A stretch of 64,000 nt of DNA, taken from NCBI RefSeq assembly GCF_018736045.1, contig NZ_CP076133.1, positions 682,001 to 746,000 of the forward strand, read 5' to 3'. The first letter of the stretch is position 1. Each line of letters starts with the position of its first letter. The position numbers and the translations under genes were made by a program. The notes beneath the pieces were generated by a model that saw only the letters and a list, made by a program, of their open reading frames with translations, was not told the DNA's origin and did not search any database. Shown in pieces: positions 26,687 through 37,100 of the stretch. This DNA is from Flammeovirga yaeyamensis (lineage in GTDB: Bacteria > Bacteroidota > Bacteroidia > Cytophagales > Flammeovirgaceae).

Positions 26687-27145
26687 ATGCTTTTAAGAGT
26701 CGTTATTTTCCTAATTTTAAACTTCTCCGCCTTAGCAATTGGTGGTTTCTTTACAGGTGCAGGGGTGCCTTCCGAATGGTACGCGGAATTAAATAAAGCA
26801 CCTTGGACACCTCCTGGATGGGTATTTGGAGCAGCATGGACAACAATTATGGTTTGCTACTCCATTTTTATGGCTTTTCTGTGGAAACAATTACCTAGCA
26901 AGAAGTGGCTGATTACATTATATGCTTTTCAGTGGATTTTAAACGTATCTTGGAATCCAGCCTTCTTTTATGCACATCAAGTAGCCTTAGGATTGTTATT
27001 AATTACCTCTTTAACTTTGTTGATCGGTTATTATTTCTTTGGTCATATCGAAAAGTTAAAATGGAAAACCATATTTGTATTACCTTATTTAGTTTGGTTA
27101 CTAATTGCTACATCTTTAAATGGATATATATTGATGTATAATTAA
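26687..27145 (+). CDS. tspO: TspO/MBR family tryptophan-rich sensory protein
   Basis: 152 residues, five predicted transmembrane helices and the family's signatures: WYAELNKAPWTPPGWVFG, NVSWNPAFF and PYLVWLLIATSLNGYI. TspO proteins bind porphyrins and act in tetrapyrrole or stress signalling at the membrane. Length is normal. A short hairpin separates it from the convergent hydrolase gene. Confidence 0.93.
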   Translation: MLLRVVIFLILNFSALAIGGFFTGAGVPSEWYAELNKAPWTPPGWVFGAAWTTIMVCYSIFMAFLWKQLPSKKWLITLYAFQWILNVSWNPAFFYAHQVALGLLLITSLTLLIGYYFFGHIEKLKWKTIFVLPYLVWLLIATSLNGYILMYN

Positions 27146-27213
27146 ATACGGTTAATTAAAGTTGGTCAATTATTTAAGTATCGCATAGGTATTTATATGA
27201 ATTAATATAGTAC

Positions 27214-27234
27214 GGACGTTGCACCGCAACGTCC
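27214..27234. terminator. perfect 9-bp hairpin between convergent genes
   Basis: GGACGTTGC-ACC-GCAACGTCC. No T-run follows on either strand, so it may be a weak bidirectional terminator or a leftover palindromic repeat. Confidence 0.5.
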
Positions 27235-27258
27235 CCTAGAACCCATTACATTAGAAAT

Positions 27259-28077
27259 CTAATCCCTCAAAAAATCAACCACTTGATCCAACACAGAATC
27301 CGTTCTTAATATTCTAAAGTGGCCAGTCCCTTCAATTTTCACCAATTCACATTTATCTCCCCATGCTTTAGCGACAGATTCCGATTGTGCTAAGCGAACA
27401 ATCTTGTCGTTCACATCCTGAAAAATCATTCCTTTTTTAACATTCATTCTCGGCACATAATCGCTTACATTTTGTTCGTCAGCTTTTACCTTAAACTGTT
27501 GTTCTAGGCGGTCGACTAAACGATATTTTACTTTATCGTTCATTCCTACCATTTCAGAAATATCGTCTACTCTTTCCATGAAACGGTCAGGAGTAGTCAT
27601 CATTACGTATTTATCGATTTCAAATTGATGTTGAGAAAGACAATAGGTCGTGCCCACACTACCGAAAGAGTGACTGATGATTTTATTGATTCTGAATTTA
27701 TCCAACATGATTTGCACCAAATCGGCAAATTCGAACATGGTTGTTTGTCCCTTCGGAGAAAAACCATGTGATATCGCATCAAAAGAATAGAGAGTGAAGT
27801 TCTCCTTTTCCATTCTTTTTATTAAATCAGAAAAGTTGCCTGCTTGACCTTCCCAGCCATGAACCATCAATAATTTATCTTCGCCATTTCCCCATTTATA
27901 GGTTTTGACTTCCATGCCTTTATAGTCGATTGTACCTTTTTCAGCTTGGTCGATGATCTCTAATTCATGAGGTCTCAGTTTTAATACCTGAGGATTCATG
28001 ATTTTATCATAGGCTAATTTTACTACCACATTAGGTGCGGTGTACGAAAGAAATTTGATGAGTGGTTTCATGTACAT
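27259..28077 (-). CDS. alpha/beta hydrolase
   Basis: The ATG at 28077 is chosen; an earlier TTG at 28092 overlaps a possible -7 box (28097-28090). 272 residues. Hydrolase-fold motifs: oxyanion HGWEG, nucleophile elbow SHSFGSVG with Ser, and C-terminal His in GTGHFRIL. The N terminus (FLSYTAPNVVVKLAYDKIMNP) has no obvious signal peptide. Substrate unknown; probably an esterase-type enzyme in the cytoplasm. Confidence 0.82.
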   Translation of the reverse strand: MYMKPLIKFLSYTAPNVVVKLAYDKIMNPQVLKLRPHELEIIDQAEKGTIDYKGMEVKTYKWGNGEDKLLMVHGWEGQAGNFSDLIKRMEKENFTLYSFDAISHGFSPKGQTTMFEFADLVQIMLDKFRINKIISHSFGSVGTTYCLSQHQFEIDKYVMMTTPDRFMERVDDISEMVGMNDKVKYRLVDRLEQQFKVKADEQNVSDYVPRMNVKKGMIFQDVNDKIVRLAQSESVAKAWGDKCELVKIEGTGHFRILRTDSVLDQVVDFLRD

Positions 28078-28359
28078 TGAAAGTTTGTACAAATTTAAAT
28101 ATTATAAACGAATATTCATTCATTGATTTATCAATTAACAAAATACATGGTCTTAAAGTTTCGATTTGAGGGTGTTACTAATGTATTGTGGGATAAGTTT
28201 AAGAAATCATAAAAAGAATATTTTCATCCTTTATTCAATTATTTAACTAACAGTGGATTGTTAAATAACCGTAGTGTTGCTTTTTAACTTTTCTTTCATT
28301 TATTTTAAAATTGTATTACGACCATACAAGCAAATTTTTTACTTTTTAATCAATTAAAT

Positions 28360-29127
28360 ATGAGACTTTTTAAATCTCTTTCGACTATTGCTCTAGCATC
28401 AGTGTGTTTATTTTCATGTGACTCAGAAACGCTATCGGAGGAATTTGATGAAATCAATGGTGATGTAGTTGAAAAGACTATCAAGAAAATGACTTTGGAA
28501 GAGTTATCTTCTACTGGTGTAAGTTATGAATATGAAGTCATGAACTTTAACTACTCTGATGGAAAACTAAAATCGATCACAGGGGTAGATGATGACTTGA
28601 ATGTAGAATATGAAGGTGATGATTTAGATAGCTTTTCAGCAGGCGGAGATGTTCTTAACGTAGAGGAGTTATTTGAATCCCCACATGATGCTTTTGAAAC
28701 AGGTTATGTGGAGACTTATGATGAGAATGGTAATCCTAAAGTAATAGGTTTTTATGAGGACGAATATGATTATGAATTAAATCAAATGGTCAAAATTCTT
28801 CGTTTTGCCAATGTTTCTTATGATGATAAACCTAACTTATTCTACTATACTTTTGCTTCTGCGGGAGTAATTGATGTATTGGATAAAGTAGAGTTGAACA
28901 TGGGTATGAATTTTCAGTCTACAGAATTAATCATGGCTAGAAAATTATTTCCTTTGAATAATGTGACTAAAATTGAATACACAAACGAAGAGGGCGAAGC
29001 TATTGGTACTTTAACCATTGAGTACACTTATGATGAAGATGGTTATCCAACATTTGCCAGTGGAGTAAACGATATATTTGATCATGATGAAAATGAATAT
29101 TATGAAGTAACTTTTGATTACGAATAA
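28360..29127 (+). CDS. acidic lipoprotein, unknown function
   Basis: 255 residues with a lipobox (LASVCLFSCDSE). The mature part is very acidic (many Asp/Glu) and built from YxY/EYEGDD-type strands, reminiscent of YD-like beta structure (GNPKVIGFYEDEYDYE, GYPTFASGVNDIFDHDENEYYE). No family recognised. A terminator follows. The gap 28078-28359 shows no gene. Confidence 0.72.
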   Translation: MRLFKSLSTIALASVCLFSCDSETLSEEFDEINGDVVEKTIKKMTLEELSSTGVSYEYEVMNFNYSDGKLKSITGVDDDLNVEYEGDDLDSFSAGGDVLNVEELFESPHDAFETGYVETYDENGNPKVIGFYEDEYDYELNQMVKILRFANVSYDDKPNLFYYTFASAGVIDVLDKVELNMGMNFQSTELIMARKLFPLNNVTKIEYTNEEGEAIGTLTIEYTYDEDGYPTFASGVNDIFDHDENEYYEVTFDYE

Positions 29128-29153
29128 TCATTTTTAAAACATCATAAAAGTAT

Positions 29154-29191
29154 AAGGCTCAGCAAATACCCTAATTTGTTGAGCCTTTTTT
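29154..29191 (+). terminator. rho-independent terminator
   Basis: AAGGCTCAGCAAAT pairs with ATTTGTTGAGCCTT across a 5-nt loop and is followed by a T-run, 27 bp after the acidic lipoprotein gene. Confidence 0.85.
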
Positions 29192-29345
29192 GTTTAGACT
29201 ATTTATAATTAACCCATTCAGCTAACATAAAAACCACCTTCTCTTTTTATTTCCCAAAATGTTGTCGTGCTTTGTACTACCAATTTAAATTAACTATTGA
29301 GCTATAGTCCATAGCTCATCATTTTTCATCACTTCCAATCGCTCT

Positions 29346-30611
29346 ATGAGAACATCGATTACTCAGGCCAAAAATAGCTTTTTGGCCATCTATAAGGGCA
29401 TACAGAAGGAAGTATGGATCTTATCTTTAGTATCCCTTATCAACAGGATAGGGGCAATGGTTATTCCTTTTTTATCTATTTACTTATCGGAAAGTAAAGG
29501 ATTCACCCTCACGGAAATCGGATGGGTCATGTCGGCATTTGGCATGGGTTCCATTATCGGTACGTGGCTCGGTGGAAAGACCACCGATCGCTTTGGGTAT
29601 TATCCAGTAATTATCTTTAGTTTATTGGCTTCGGGTATCGGGCTGATTTTACTAAAGGAATTGGATGGATTTATCGAAATCGCCATCGGCTTTTTCTTAG
29701 TAACGTTAGTGGCTGATATGTTACGTCCACCTATTTTTGTGGCCGTACATAAATACAGCACAGAGGAGACCAGAACCAAATCAATTACTTTGGTGCGTCT
29801 AGCCATTAACTTAGGTTTTGCTTTTGGACCAGCTACCGGAGGTTTACTCATCGCCACGCTTGGTTATCAGTCCTTATTCTGGGTGGATGGTTTAAGCTGC
29901 ATCTTTGCGATGATCGTTTTCGCTTTCTCCCTAAGCATGCCGAAAGTAGTAAAGGAAGTCGCCAAAAAGACGAAAGCAGAGAAGAAGAGTATGTCGCCGT
30001 ATCACGACAAATCTTTCTTAATTTTCGTGTTATCACTTACCTTATTTGGATTGATCTTCATCCAATATTTCAGTACCGTTCCTTTATTCTATAAAGAGGT
30101 ACACGAGTTGAATGAAGCGACTATTGGTTTGATTATCTCCAGTAATGGTTTTGTGATTTGTATTTTGGAAATGCCACTAATGCACTGGATCGAAAAACAA
30201 AAGAAGTATTCGAAAATGAAAATCATGTATTTTTCGATTTTCTTGGTACTTCTAAGTTATATCTTTTTGATAGTTGGAATGAACATCGTTCTTCTTTTCA
30301 TCGGCATGATGTTGTTGACAGTAGGAGAAATGTTGATGTTCCCATTATCAAATACAGAGGCCATGAAAAGGTCTTCGGGTAAAAACCAAGGAGATTATAT
30401 GGCCTTGTATGCAATGAGTTTTTCGATTGCCCATTTAGTCGGGCATAACTTAGGGATGCAGACCATCGATTTCTTCGGATACAACCTCACTTGGTCGGGG
30501 ATGATTATAGGCTTGATTGTTTGTTACTTCTTGTTGAAAGGGTATCAAATAGCCATTGATAAAGAGAAAGAATCAGTGCATCAAGATCCTCAATTCGAAC
30601 CGAAAGTTTGA
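29346..30611 (+). CDS. major facilitator superfamily transporter
   Basis: 421 residues with about 12 transmembrane helices. The MFS motif A appears as GGKTTDRFG between helices 2 and 3. A cytoplasmic Lys-rich loop (KVVKEVAKKTKAEKKSM) separates the two halves. Likely an inner-membrane drug or metabolite exporter; substrate unknown. It is followed by a strong terminator, so it is monocistronic. Confidence 0.88.
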   Translation: MRTSITQAKNSFLAIYKGIQKEVWILSLVSLINRIGAMVIPFLSIYLSESKGFTLTEIGWVMSAFGMGSIIGTWLGGKTTDRFGYYPVIIFSLLASGIGLILLKELDGFIEIAIGFFLVTLVADMLRPPIFVAVHKYSTEETRTKSITLVRLAINLGFAFGPATGGLLIATLGYQSLFWVDGLSCIFAMIVFAFSLSMPKVVKEVAKKTKAEKKSMSPYHDKSFLIFVLSLTLFGLIFIQYFSTVPLFYKEVHELNEATIGLIISSNGFVICILEMPLMHWIEKQKKYSKMKIMYFSIFLVLLSYIFLIVGMNIVLLFIGMMLLTVGEMLMFPLSNTEAMKRSSGKNQGDYMALYAMSFSIAHLVGHNLGMQTIDFFGYNLTWSGMIIGLIVCYFLLKGYQIAIDKEKESVHQDPQFEPKV

Positions 30612-30666
30612 TAGGCTTACCTTATTATTTGATAAAAAGTGATCTATCACATAATCAATAAGAAAT

Positions 30667-30710
30667 AATCTCCAATTTTGCTTTAATAATAAAGTAAAAT
30701 TGGAGATTTT
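30667..30710 (+). terminator. rho-independent terminator after MFS gene
   Basis: AATCTCCAATTTT pairs perfectly with AAAATTGGAGATT, giving a 13-bp stem before a T-run. It separates the transporter from the CHAT protease gene. Confidence 0.85.
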
Positions 30711-30745
30711 CGTATGTCAATATTTTTTTAACTCAAATAACTAAT

Positions 30746-33736
30746 ATGATCGCTAAACGATTACTCCTCCTAATCACGTTTATTGTCACTTCCGTTGTGG
30801 CTCAAGACAAAGAGTACAAGACGAAAGAACTTAGAGAAATGCTTCCTGAAATGATAAAAGAAAGGGAAGAAATGAAAGCACTTCGTTTAAAACTGACGAA
30901 AGAAAGTGACGATTGGAAAACGGTTTGGGTGAAGCAAGTGGTACCTACACTAAAAAATAAAAACTTCTATATACGAGCAGTAGATGCCGAGATCTTATCT
31001 GGTTTCAATAGGTTTAAAACCCAACCAGAATTGGATAAATTTTTAATAAACCATCTACCTGATTTAGAACACTACTTGTTTACAGTAAAAATGGATAAAA
31101 AGGAAAGTTTTGAAGAACTGCAGGAAATATATAAAATGGTAAGAAATTATCATTGGTTACAAAATCAAGTGAGTGTTACGATCAATCCATTACAGAAATT
31201 AGCAGACAACTTTTTTTACAGAACACCTTTTATAGAACGCTTGGAAGCATTATATGCTAGTGCCTCGGAAGATGTGAAAAAGGAAAAAGAAGACTTTTAT
31301 GATGATGTAATTCTGTTTTGGGGAAATTGTAAGTCTCAGTCCAATAATTTCGATCGTATCATTCAAGAACATTTGGCTGCAGGAACATTAGATAATAATA
31401 CCATCTTAATGTTGGTAGGTAAGATGTATAATACCAACCAATATTATATCGCAACAAAGCTGGTGAAAGGGGCGATTGAAGAAATTGAAAAAAACAACGA
31501 TACGTCTTCCTATCATTATGGTGCTTTTTTATTGAATCTGAGTAGCTTGTACATGATGCAGGAAGATTACGAAAACATGTTAGCGGTTCAATTGAAGCAA
31601 AAAGAATTAAATCTGTTTCCTAATGAAGCGATGCTAATTTATAATTATCAAATGTTGGGGATGAACGAGGAAGCCTTGCAATTGGCTGATGAATTTCTTC
31701 AAAAGAACGATGTTTCAAATCCACTTTATTTAGGCACTTTGGGAACCAAAATTTCTGTGTTACAGGAGATGGAGAACTATGAAAGTGCCAAGGAAGCCTC
31801 TTTGTTATTAATCAAATTGAGTAAAGAGAATAACATAGATATTTCATCCTCAACCTATTTTACTTTGTCGAAAGTATACAGCCTTCAAAAGGATACCCAA
31901 AATGCTTTAAAATATGGTTTGATGGCGTATGAGAGATCAATTGAAGAATTTAAAATATTACCCGAGTTAGATCCTAATAATACGACATCACTGTTGTATG
32001 TGCGTATTTTTAAGTTCTACTATTACATCAATTATATAGGTACTCTAGTGGAAGCAGGTCAAAAGGATAAAATCGATTTCAATAAACTAATTGAAGAATA
32101 CAATCATTTCGAGTATCTGATAAAAAATATCATGCTGAATCCGTCTAAGATGGATAAGAAACAGGTGGTGAAAATCTCTGAAGATACCGGAGATATTATC
32201 TATACCTTGGCCGAGAAATACCCGACAACAGCTTCAAAGCAATTAGCCTATAATTATACATTACTCTCAAAAGAAATCGGTTTATCTTCGGTAATTGCCA
32301 TTAGAAAATATGCTACAGATAGTAAAGATAAGGACCTTAAAAACTTGTTCGAACATTGGATGAGTGTAAGAAAAGAGATTCTGTTTAAAGATGAAAATGT
32401 AGATATCGATAGTTTAAAAGATATCGCATTTGGACTTCAGAAAGAGCTTTCAATCAAAACTCGTAAAGAAGTCTTTAGTCAGCTAGAAGAAAATGATGTA
32501 GATTTTAAGATGGTGAAGAAGGCCTTAAAACCTAAAGAAGTGGCCATAGAATTTGTCTACTATGCACCAAATAAATACGCTGCTTTGGTGTTAAGATCGA
32601 ATATGAAGTCACCTGAATTTGTTCCTTTATTTGATGAAAGCGATCTAAGGGCTTTACTCCCTCCAGAAGACCGTCAGAAAGAACAATGGCTGATTGACTA
32701 CATCTATAATCGAAATTCATATCAGATAGCAAAATTGGTGGTGGACCCTCTTCGTCCATATTTAAGTGATGTAAAAACGATCTATTATTCACCTGCCGGG
32801 ATTTTACATGGTTTATCATTGGATGCCATCAAATCAGAAAATAAAGAAAAAAGGTTTGGAGAAGAGTATAAGTTAAAGCGATTAAGTAAAACATCTCAGA
32901 TTGCTCAGAAATCGATATTATCGCCTAGAAAAGCAACTATTTTCGGAGGGATGAATTACAATAAAAACGCGTTTAATGAGATAACTGGTGAGAGTGGGGA
33001 AAGAGGATTGGAATTGAATACTAAATCAAGTAAGAAAGCGCAAAAAGAAGAAATTGCCGTACAGAAGGTAGGAGGAGTGTTTACTTATTTACCCGGAACA
33101 TTTGAGGAGGCCAACTTGATTAATACCGAGTTACAAACTTCCAAACTAGAGGTAAATATGTATACAGGTAATGAAGCAACAGAAGATCAATTCAAAGCCT
33201 TTTGTAAACAGCCTACAGATATTTTGCATTTGGCTACTCATGCTTATTTTACACCCTATATTCCCAAAGAGAAAATTGCCGAGGGTTCATATAAAGGAAC
33301 AGCAGAAATTTGTTCCGATCCAGATCCGATGAATAGAGCAGGTATTGTGTTCTCGGGTGCCAACTATTTCTGGGAAACAGGAAAGAGTTATGAAGGAAAA
33401 GAAAACGGTATCCTTATGGCAAGTGAATTATCAAATTATGATTTACGCGCCACAAAGTTGGCCATCGTTTCTGCTTGTCAATCGGGTATTGGTCAGAGTA
33501 CAAGAAGTGAAGGGGTTTATGGTTTTCAACGAGCGATAAAATTGGCAGGGATCGAACATCAAATTATCTCTTTATGGATAGTGGATGATGCAGCCACACA
33601 GAAATTTATGACGCACTTTTATAAGTACTATATCGAGCTATCTGATATAGGAGAGGCAGTAGAAAAAGCGAAAAATGAGTTGAAAAAGGAGTACGATCAT
33701 CCGTATTTTTGGGCTGCGTTTGTTCATGTACGATAA
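30746..33736 (+). CDS. exported TPR-CHAT caspase-like protease
   Basis: 996 residues with a signal peptide (RLLLLITFIVTSVVAQ). Residues ~30-560 are helical TPR-like repeats. A central ~560-780 segment leads to the C-terminal CHAT domain with the catalytic dyad: His832 in DILHLATHAYF and Cys911 in IVSACQSGIG. The fold's conserved ends (GIEHQIISLW, PYFWAAFV) are present. CHAT proteases are caspase relatives and several are defence or cell-death effectors; here it is exported, so its target is extracytoplasmic. It lies just upstream of the coiled-coil/subtilase pair. Confidence 0.88.
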   Translation: MIAKRLLLLITFIVTSVVAQDKEYKTKELREMLPEMIKEREEMKALRLKLTKESDDWKTVWVKQVVPTLKNKNFYIRAVDAEILSGFNRFKTQPELDKFLINHLPDLEHYLFTVKMDKKESFEELQEIYKMVRNYHWLQNQVSVTINPLQKLADNFFYRTPFIERLEALYASASEDVKKEKEDFYDDVILFWGNCKSQSNNFDRIIQEHLAAGTLDNNTILMLVGKMYNTNQYYIATKLVKGAIEEIEKNNDTSSYHYGAFLLNLSSLYMMQEDYENMLAVQLKQKELNLFPNEAMLIYNYQMLGMNEEALQLADEFLQKNDVSNPLYLGTLGTKISVLQEMENYESAKEASLLLIKLSKENNIDISSSTYFTLSKVYSLQKDTQNALKYGLMAYERSIEEFKILPELDPNNTTSLLYVRIFKFYYYINYIGTLVEAGQKDKIDFNKLIEEYNHFEYLIKNIMLNPSKMDKKQVVKISEDTGDIIYTLAEKYPTTASKQLAYNYTLLSKEIGLSSVIAIRKYATDSKDKDLKNLFEHWMSVRKEILFKDENVDIDSLKDIAFGLQKELSIKTRKEVFSQLEENDVDFKMVKKALKPKEVAIEFVYYAPNKYAALVLRSNMKSPEFVPLFDESDLRALLPPEDRQKEQWLIDYIYNRNSYQIAKLVVDPLRPYLSDVKTIYYSPAGILHGLSLDAIKSENKEKRFGEEYKLKRLSKTSQIAQKSILSPRKATIFGGMNYNKNAFNEITGESGERGLELNTKSSKKAQKEEIAVQKVGGVFTYLPGTFEEANLINTELQTSKLEVNMYTGNEATEDQFKAFCKQPTDILHLATHAYFTPYIPKEKIAEGSYKGTAEICSDPDPMNRAGIVFSGANYFWETGKSYEGKENGILMASELSNYDLRATKLAIVSACQSGIGQSTRSEGVYGFQRAIKLAGIEHQIISLWIVDDAATQKFMTHFYKYYIELSDIGEAVEKAKNELKKEYDHPYFWAAFVHVR

Positions 33737-33779
33737 ATTTCAAGATTTTTTATTAATAGAATTAGTTAAAAAATGAGTG

Positions 33780-33847
33780 ACCACTACAAGGGTTAGAATC
33801 TGATATTCAGTATTTTATAAATACTTGTAGTGGTGATGTAGTGGTAT
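33780..33847 (+). promoter_or_regulatory. 11-bp-phased TGTAGTGGT sites and inverted copy
   Basis: Two tandem copies of TGTAGTGGTNN at 33826-33836 and 33837-33847 (11-bp period), plus one inverted copy (ACCACTACAA) at 33780-33789. The outer arms CCACTACAAG / CTTGTAGTGG form a perfect 10-bp inverted repeat. The sites lie ~120 bp upstream of the small ORF and share TGTAG and the period with the array upstream of the other subtilase operon. Confidence 0.5.
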
Positions 33848-33965
33848 AATAAAGAGAATTGTTGTGTTGCCAAAAAGGATTTGTTGGTGTCGTATTAAGA
33901 AGTAGTGTTCTCATTACTTCCTAAAATTGTGATATAAGAAATGTAGATCAATTCAATTGAATTCT

Positions 33966-34115
33966 ATGTCTTCAAAGAAATCATCTGACACTCCACAAAA
34001 GGAGGAACTTTTACGGCTTATTGAAGAAAGAAAAAAGGAAATCGACACCTTAAAGAAACTTTCAAAGAGACTGTCTTCATTAACCAATTCATTTATTAAA
34101 CTTAACTCAAAGTAA
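33966..34115 (+). CDS. small charged coiled-coil protein overlapping subtilase start
   Basis: 49 residues: MSSKKSSDTPQKEELLRLIE, then ERKKEIDTLKKLSKRLSSLT. Homologous to the 45-residue protein before the other subtilase. Its TAA stop overlaps the subtilase ATG as TAATG (34113-34117), a classic translational-coupling junction. One amphipathic, Lys/Glu/Leu-rich helix; no signal peptide. The role is unknown: regulator, chaperone or leader for the protease. The conserved sequence makes it a real gene rather than a chance frame. Confidence 0.8.
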   Translation: MSSKKSSDTPQKEELLRLIEERKKEIDTLKKLSKRLSSLTNSFIKLNSK

Positions 34116-37100
34116 TGAGAAAACTTTCACTGTTCTTCTTATTATGGGTTGGTGTATTTTTTAGCACACTAGCTCAGAATGAGATCAGAAGCTACAACGC
34201 CAGAGGTGAAGCACAAGGAGTCATCCGTGTGAAATTTACTGAAAGTGCAACAGCTCAACTACAAACTGCCACTCCTACTTCAAAAAGTACTGCCCGTTTG
34301 GGTATTGCTTCTTTCGACGCAGTCGCACAACAATTCCAGGGACACGATTTAAAAAGACTCTTCCCTGAAGATTCTAAGTACGAGCACAAGCTTAGAAAAC
34401 ATGGCCTTCACTTATGGTATGAATTAACTTACGATGCTAGCACAGATGTTCAAAACGTCATCGCAGCGTTGAACAATGTAGCTGAAGTAGACCTTTCGGA
34501 GCCTATTCTAGAAAAAAGAATTATTGGTGGAGAAGGTGAAGCAAAGGTTTTATCAAAAACTGAAATTGCTAAAATTCAAGCCACTCAATCAGGTATGAAC
34601 GATCCATTATTGGATAAACAATGGCACTACTTTAATACTAGTGACAATGAAACGATTCGTCCTGATGCATCAATCAACTTAGATAAAGCATGGGAAGAAG
34701 TAACAGGTACTCCTAATGTTGTTATCTCTATTCATGATGCCGGTGTAGATATTACTCACGAAGACTTAATCAACAACCTTTGGGTAAACCAAGGTGAAGT
34801 TGATGGTGCTGAAGGAGTGGATAACGATGGTAACGGTTATGCAAATGACTTACACGGTTACAACTTCGCTGGAAACACTTCTGCAATTACTCCAATGGAT
34901 CACGGTACTCACGTAGCAGGTACAGTAGCAGCCACTAACAACAACGGTATTGGTGTTGCAGGTGTTGCTGGTGGATCTGGAAACAACGACGGTGTTCGTC
35001 TAATGGTTTGTCAGATTCTAAGTGAAAACGGTGGCGGTAACATCGAGAACTCTTACGTTTATGCAGCCAACAATGGAGCTGTAATTTCACAAAACTCTTG
35101 GGGTTACTTAAACCCAGATTATTATGAGCAATCAGTTTTAGATGCCATCGATTACTTTATCGCTGAAGCAGGTGATTTTGAAGGATCTCCAATGAAAGGT
35201 GGTGTAGTAATTTTTGCATCAGGTAACGATAATGTATCACAGCCATATTATCCAGCAAGATACGAACCAGTAATTGCTGTAGGTTCTACAGGTGCAGACA
35301 GAAAAAAAGCGCATTACTCTAACTATGGCGATTGGGTAGATATCTCTGCTCCAGGTGGAGAAACAATCGAAACTTTAAGCTTAGGAGTATTATCTACTTT
35401 GCCGCAAAACGAATACGGTTACATGCAAGGTACATCAATGGCTTGTCCTCATGTAGCAGGTATAGCAGGTTTGGTTACGAGTAAATTGGGAGGTCCAGAA
35501 TTTTCTCAAGATGTTTTAAAGTCACACCTATTAAATGCAGGAGTAAGTTTAGAAGATACTGAACCAAATTATGCACCTGTATTGGGTAGAGGTTTAATAG
35601 ATGCATCTATTGCTATTAGAGAAAACGAAGGCGTTGGTCCAGATGCTGTAACAGGAATTGAGGTGCTTGCAAAATCTAACGATTTTATCGAATTGTCATG
35701 GACAGTTCCAGCAGATGCTGATGATGAAAAAGCAAGTAAATATATCATCTACCTTTCAGAAGGAACATTTAATGAGGCGACTGCAACACAATATACAACA
35801 TTCTCTTCAGGAGATGTTGGATCTGAGGTGATTTATAGAATTGAAGGACTTAAAACAGAAACAGATTATCAATTAGGTATCAAAGCATTTGATCACTGGG
35901 CTAACCCATCAGTAATGTCTGAGATCATGTCTGTTTCTACAAACCAAGGCCCTGAAATGACATACCCTGAGGCCCCAAATTCATGGTCTCATGCTATTGA
36001 TTTAACAGGTGACATCACTGAAGTTTCAGAATTAACTGCTGAATTTGAGATTGGCAATACTAATGATGCTTACTTAGAATGGTCATTAGAAACTCGTCAA
36101 GAGAACTTCTATATTAAAACTTGGTCTGCTATTTCAACAGGTGTATCTACTCAAAGCTCAGTACAACCATTAAGCTTGAATAGAGTAGTACCAATGGAAG
36201 AAATAAGAAATGAGGATAGAGAACCATTACACGAATTTACTACTGAATATTTAAGCTATACTAATGGCTTTATTGCTAGGTATGTTGTAGGTCATCCAGA
36301 TCTTTCTTTATCCAACATCACTGCATCAGCATTTGTTGTAGAAGATCCAAATGGATTTAACCTTACAGAACTAGATGTTTATTTAAATGATCTTACAGAA
36401 GGTCATGCAACTTATGAAGTTTATAAAGGACCACAATTAAGTCAAGCAGAGTTAGTATATAGTACAGAAATCGAAAATACTTATCAAGGTTCTCATGTAG
36501 TATACATTGATAATAACGAGTCCATCTTTTTCCCTACAGGTGAGGTTTTATGGTTAGTAGTTAAAGTACCTGCTGGCAACCTTTATCCAATTGGTATTAG
36601 CGAAAGCAATGGTCATGAAAATGCCATGAATTATCAATGGATGTCATTTGATGGTGGTAAATCATTCTTACCAATCGAAATGGCATTAGGAGAATCAGGT
36701 TATTCATTTACTCAAGGTGCTAAAACAGGGAAGGAATATCAAGGTGACTTTATTTCTCTTTCACCATACGAAGGATCTATCAATGGTGTAGGTACTCAAA
36801 AAGTAACATTTACTGCAGATATCACTGAGATTAAAAATGGTTATGTAAATTCTAACATCTTGATCAAATCTAATGATCCAAATCAACAAGATGCGAGAAT
36901 CAAGACACAAGTAAATGTAACAGGTCACTTACCTGATTTATCTGTGCCAGGTATTGCTAACTTCGGTTCTGTTCAACTAGGAAGAGAAAAGGATTTAGTT
37001 ATCAAAATGGAAAACTATGGTTATGGTCCATTCAAAGGCTATATTTCTTATGACGGTTTAGATGGTACTGATTTTGAAATTTTAGAAAGACCTTATTTAG

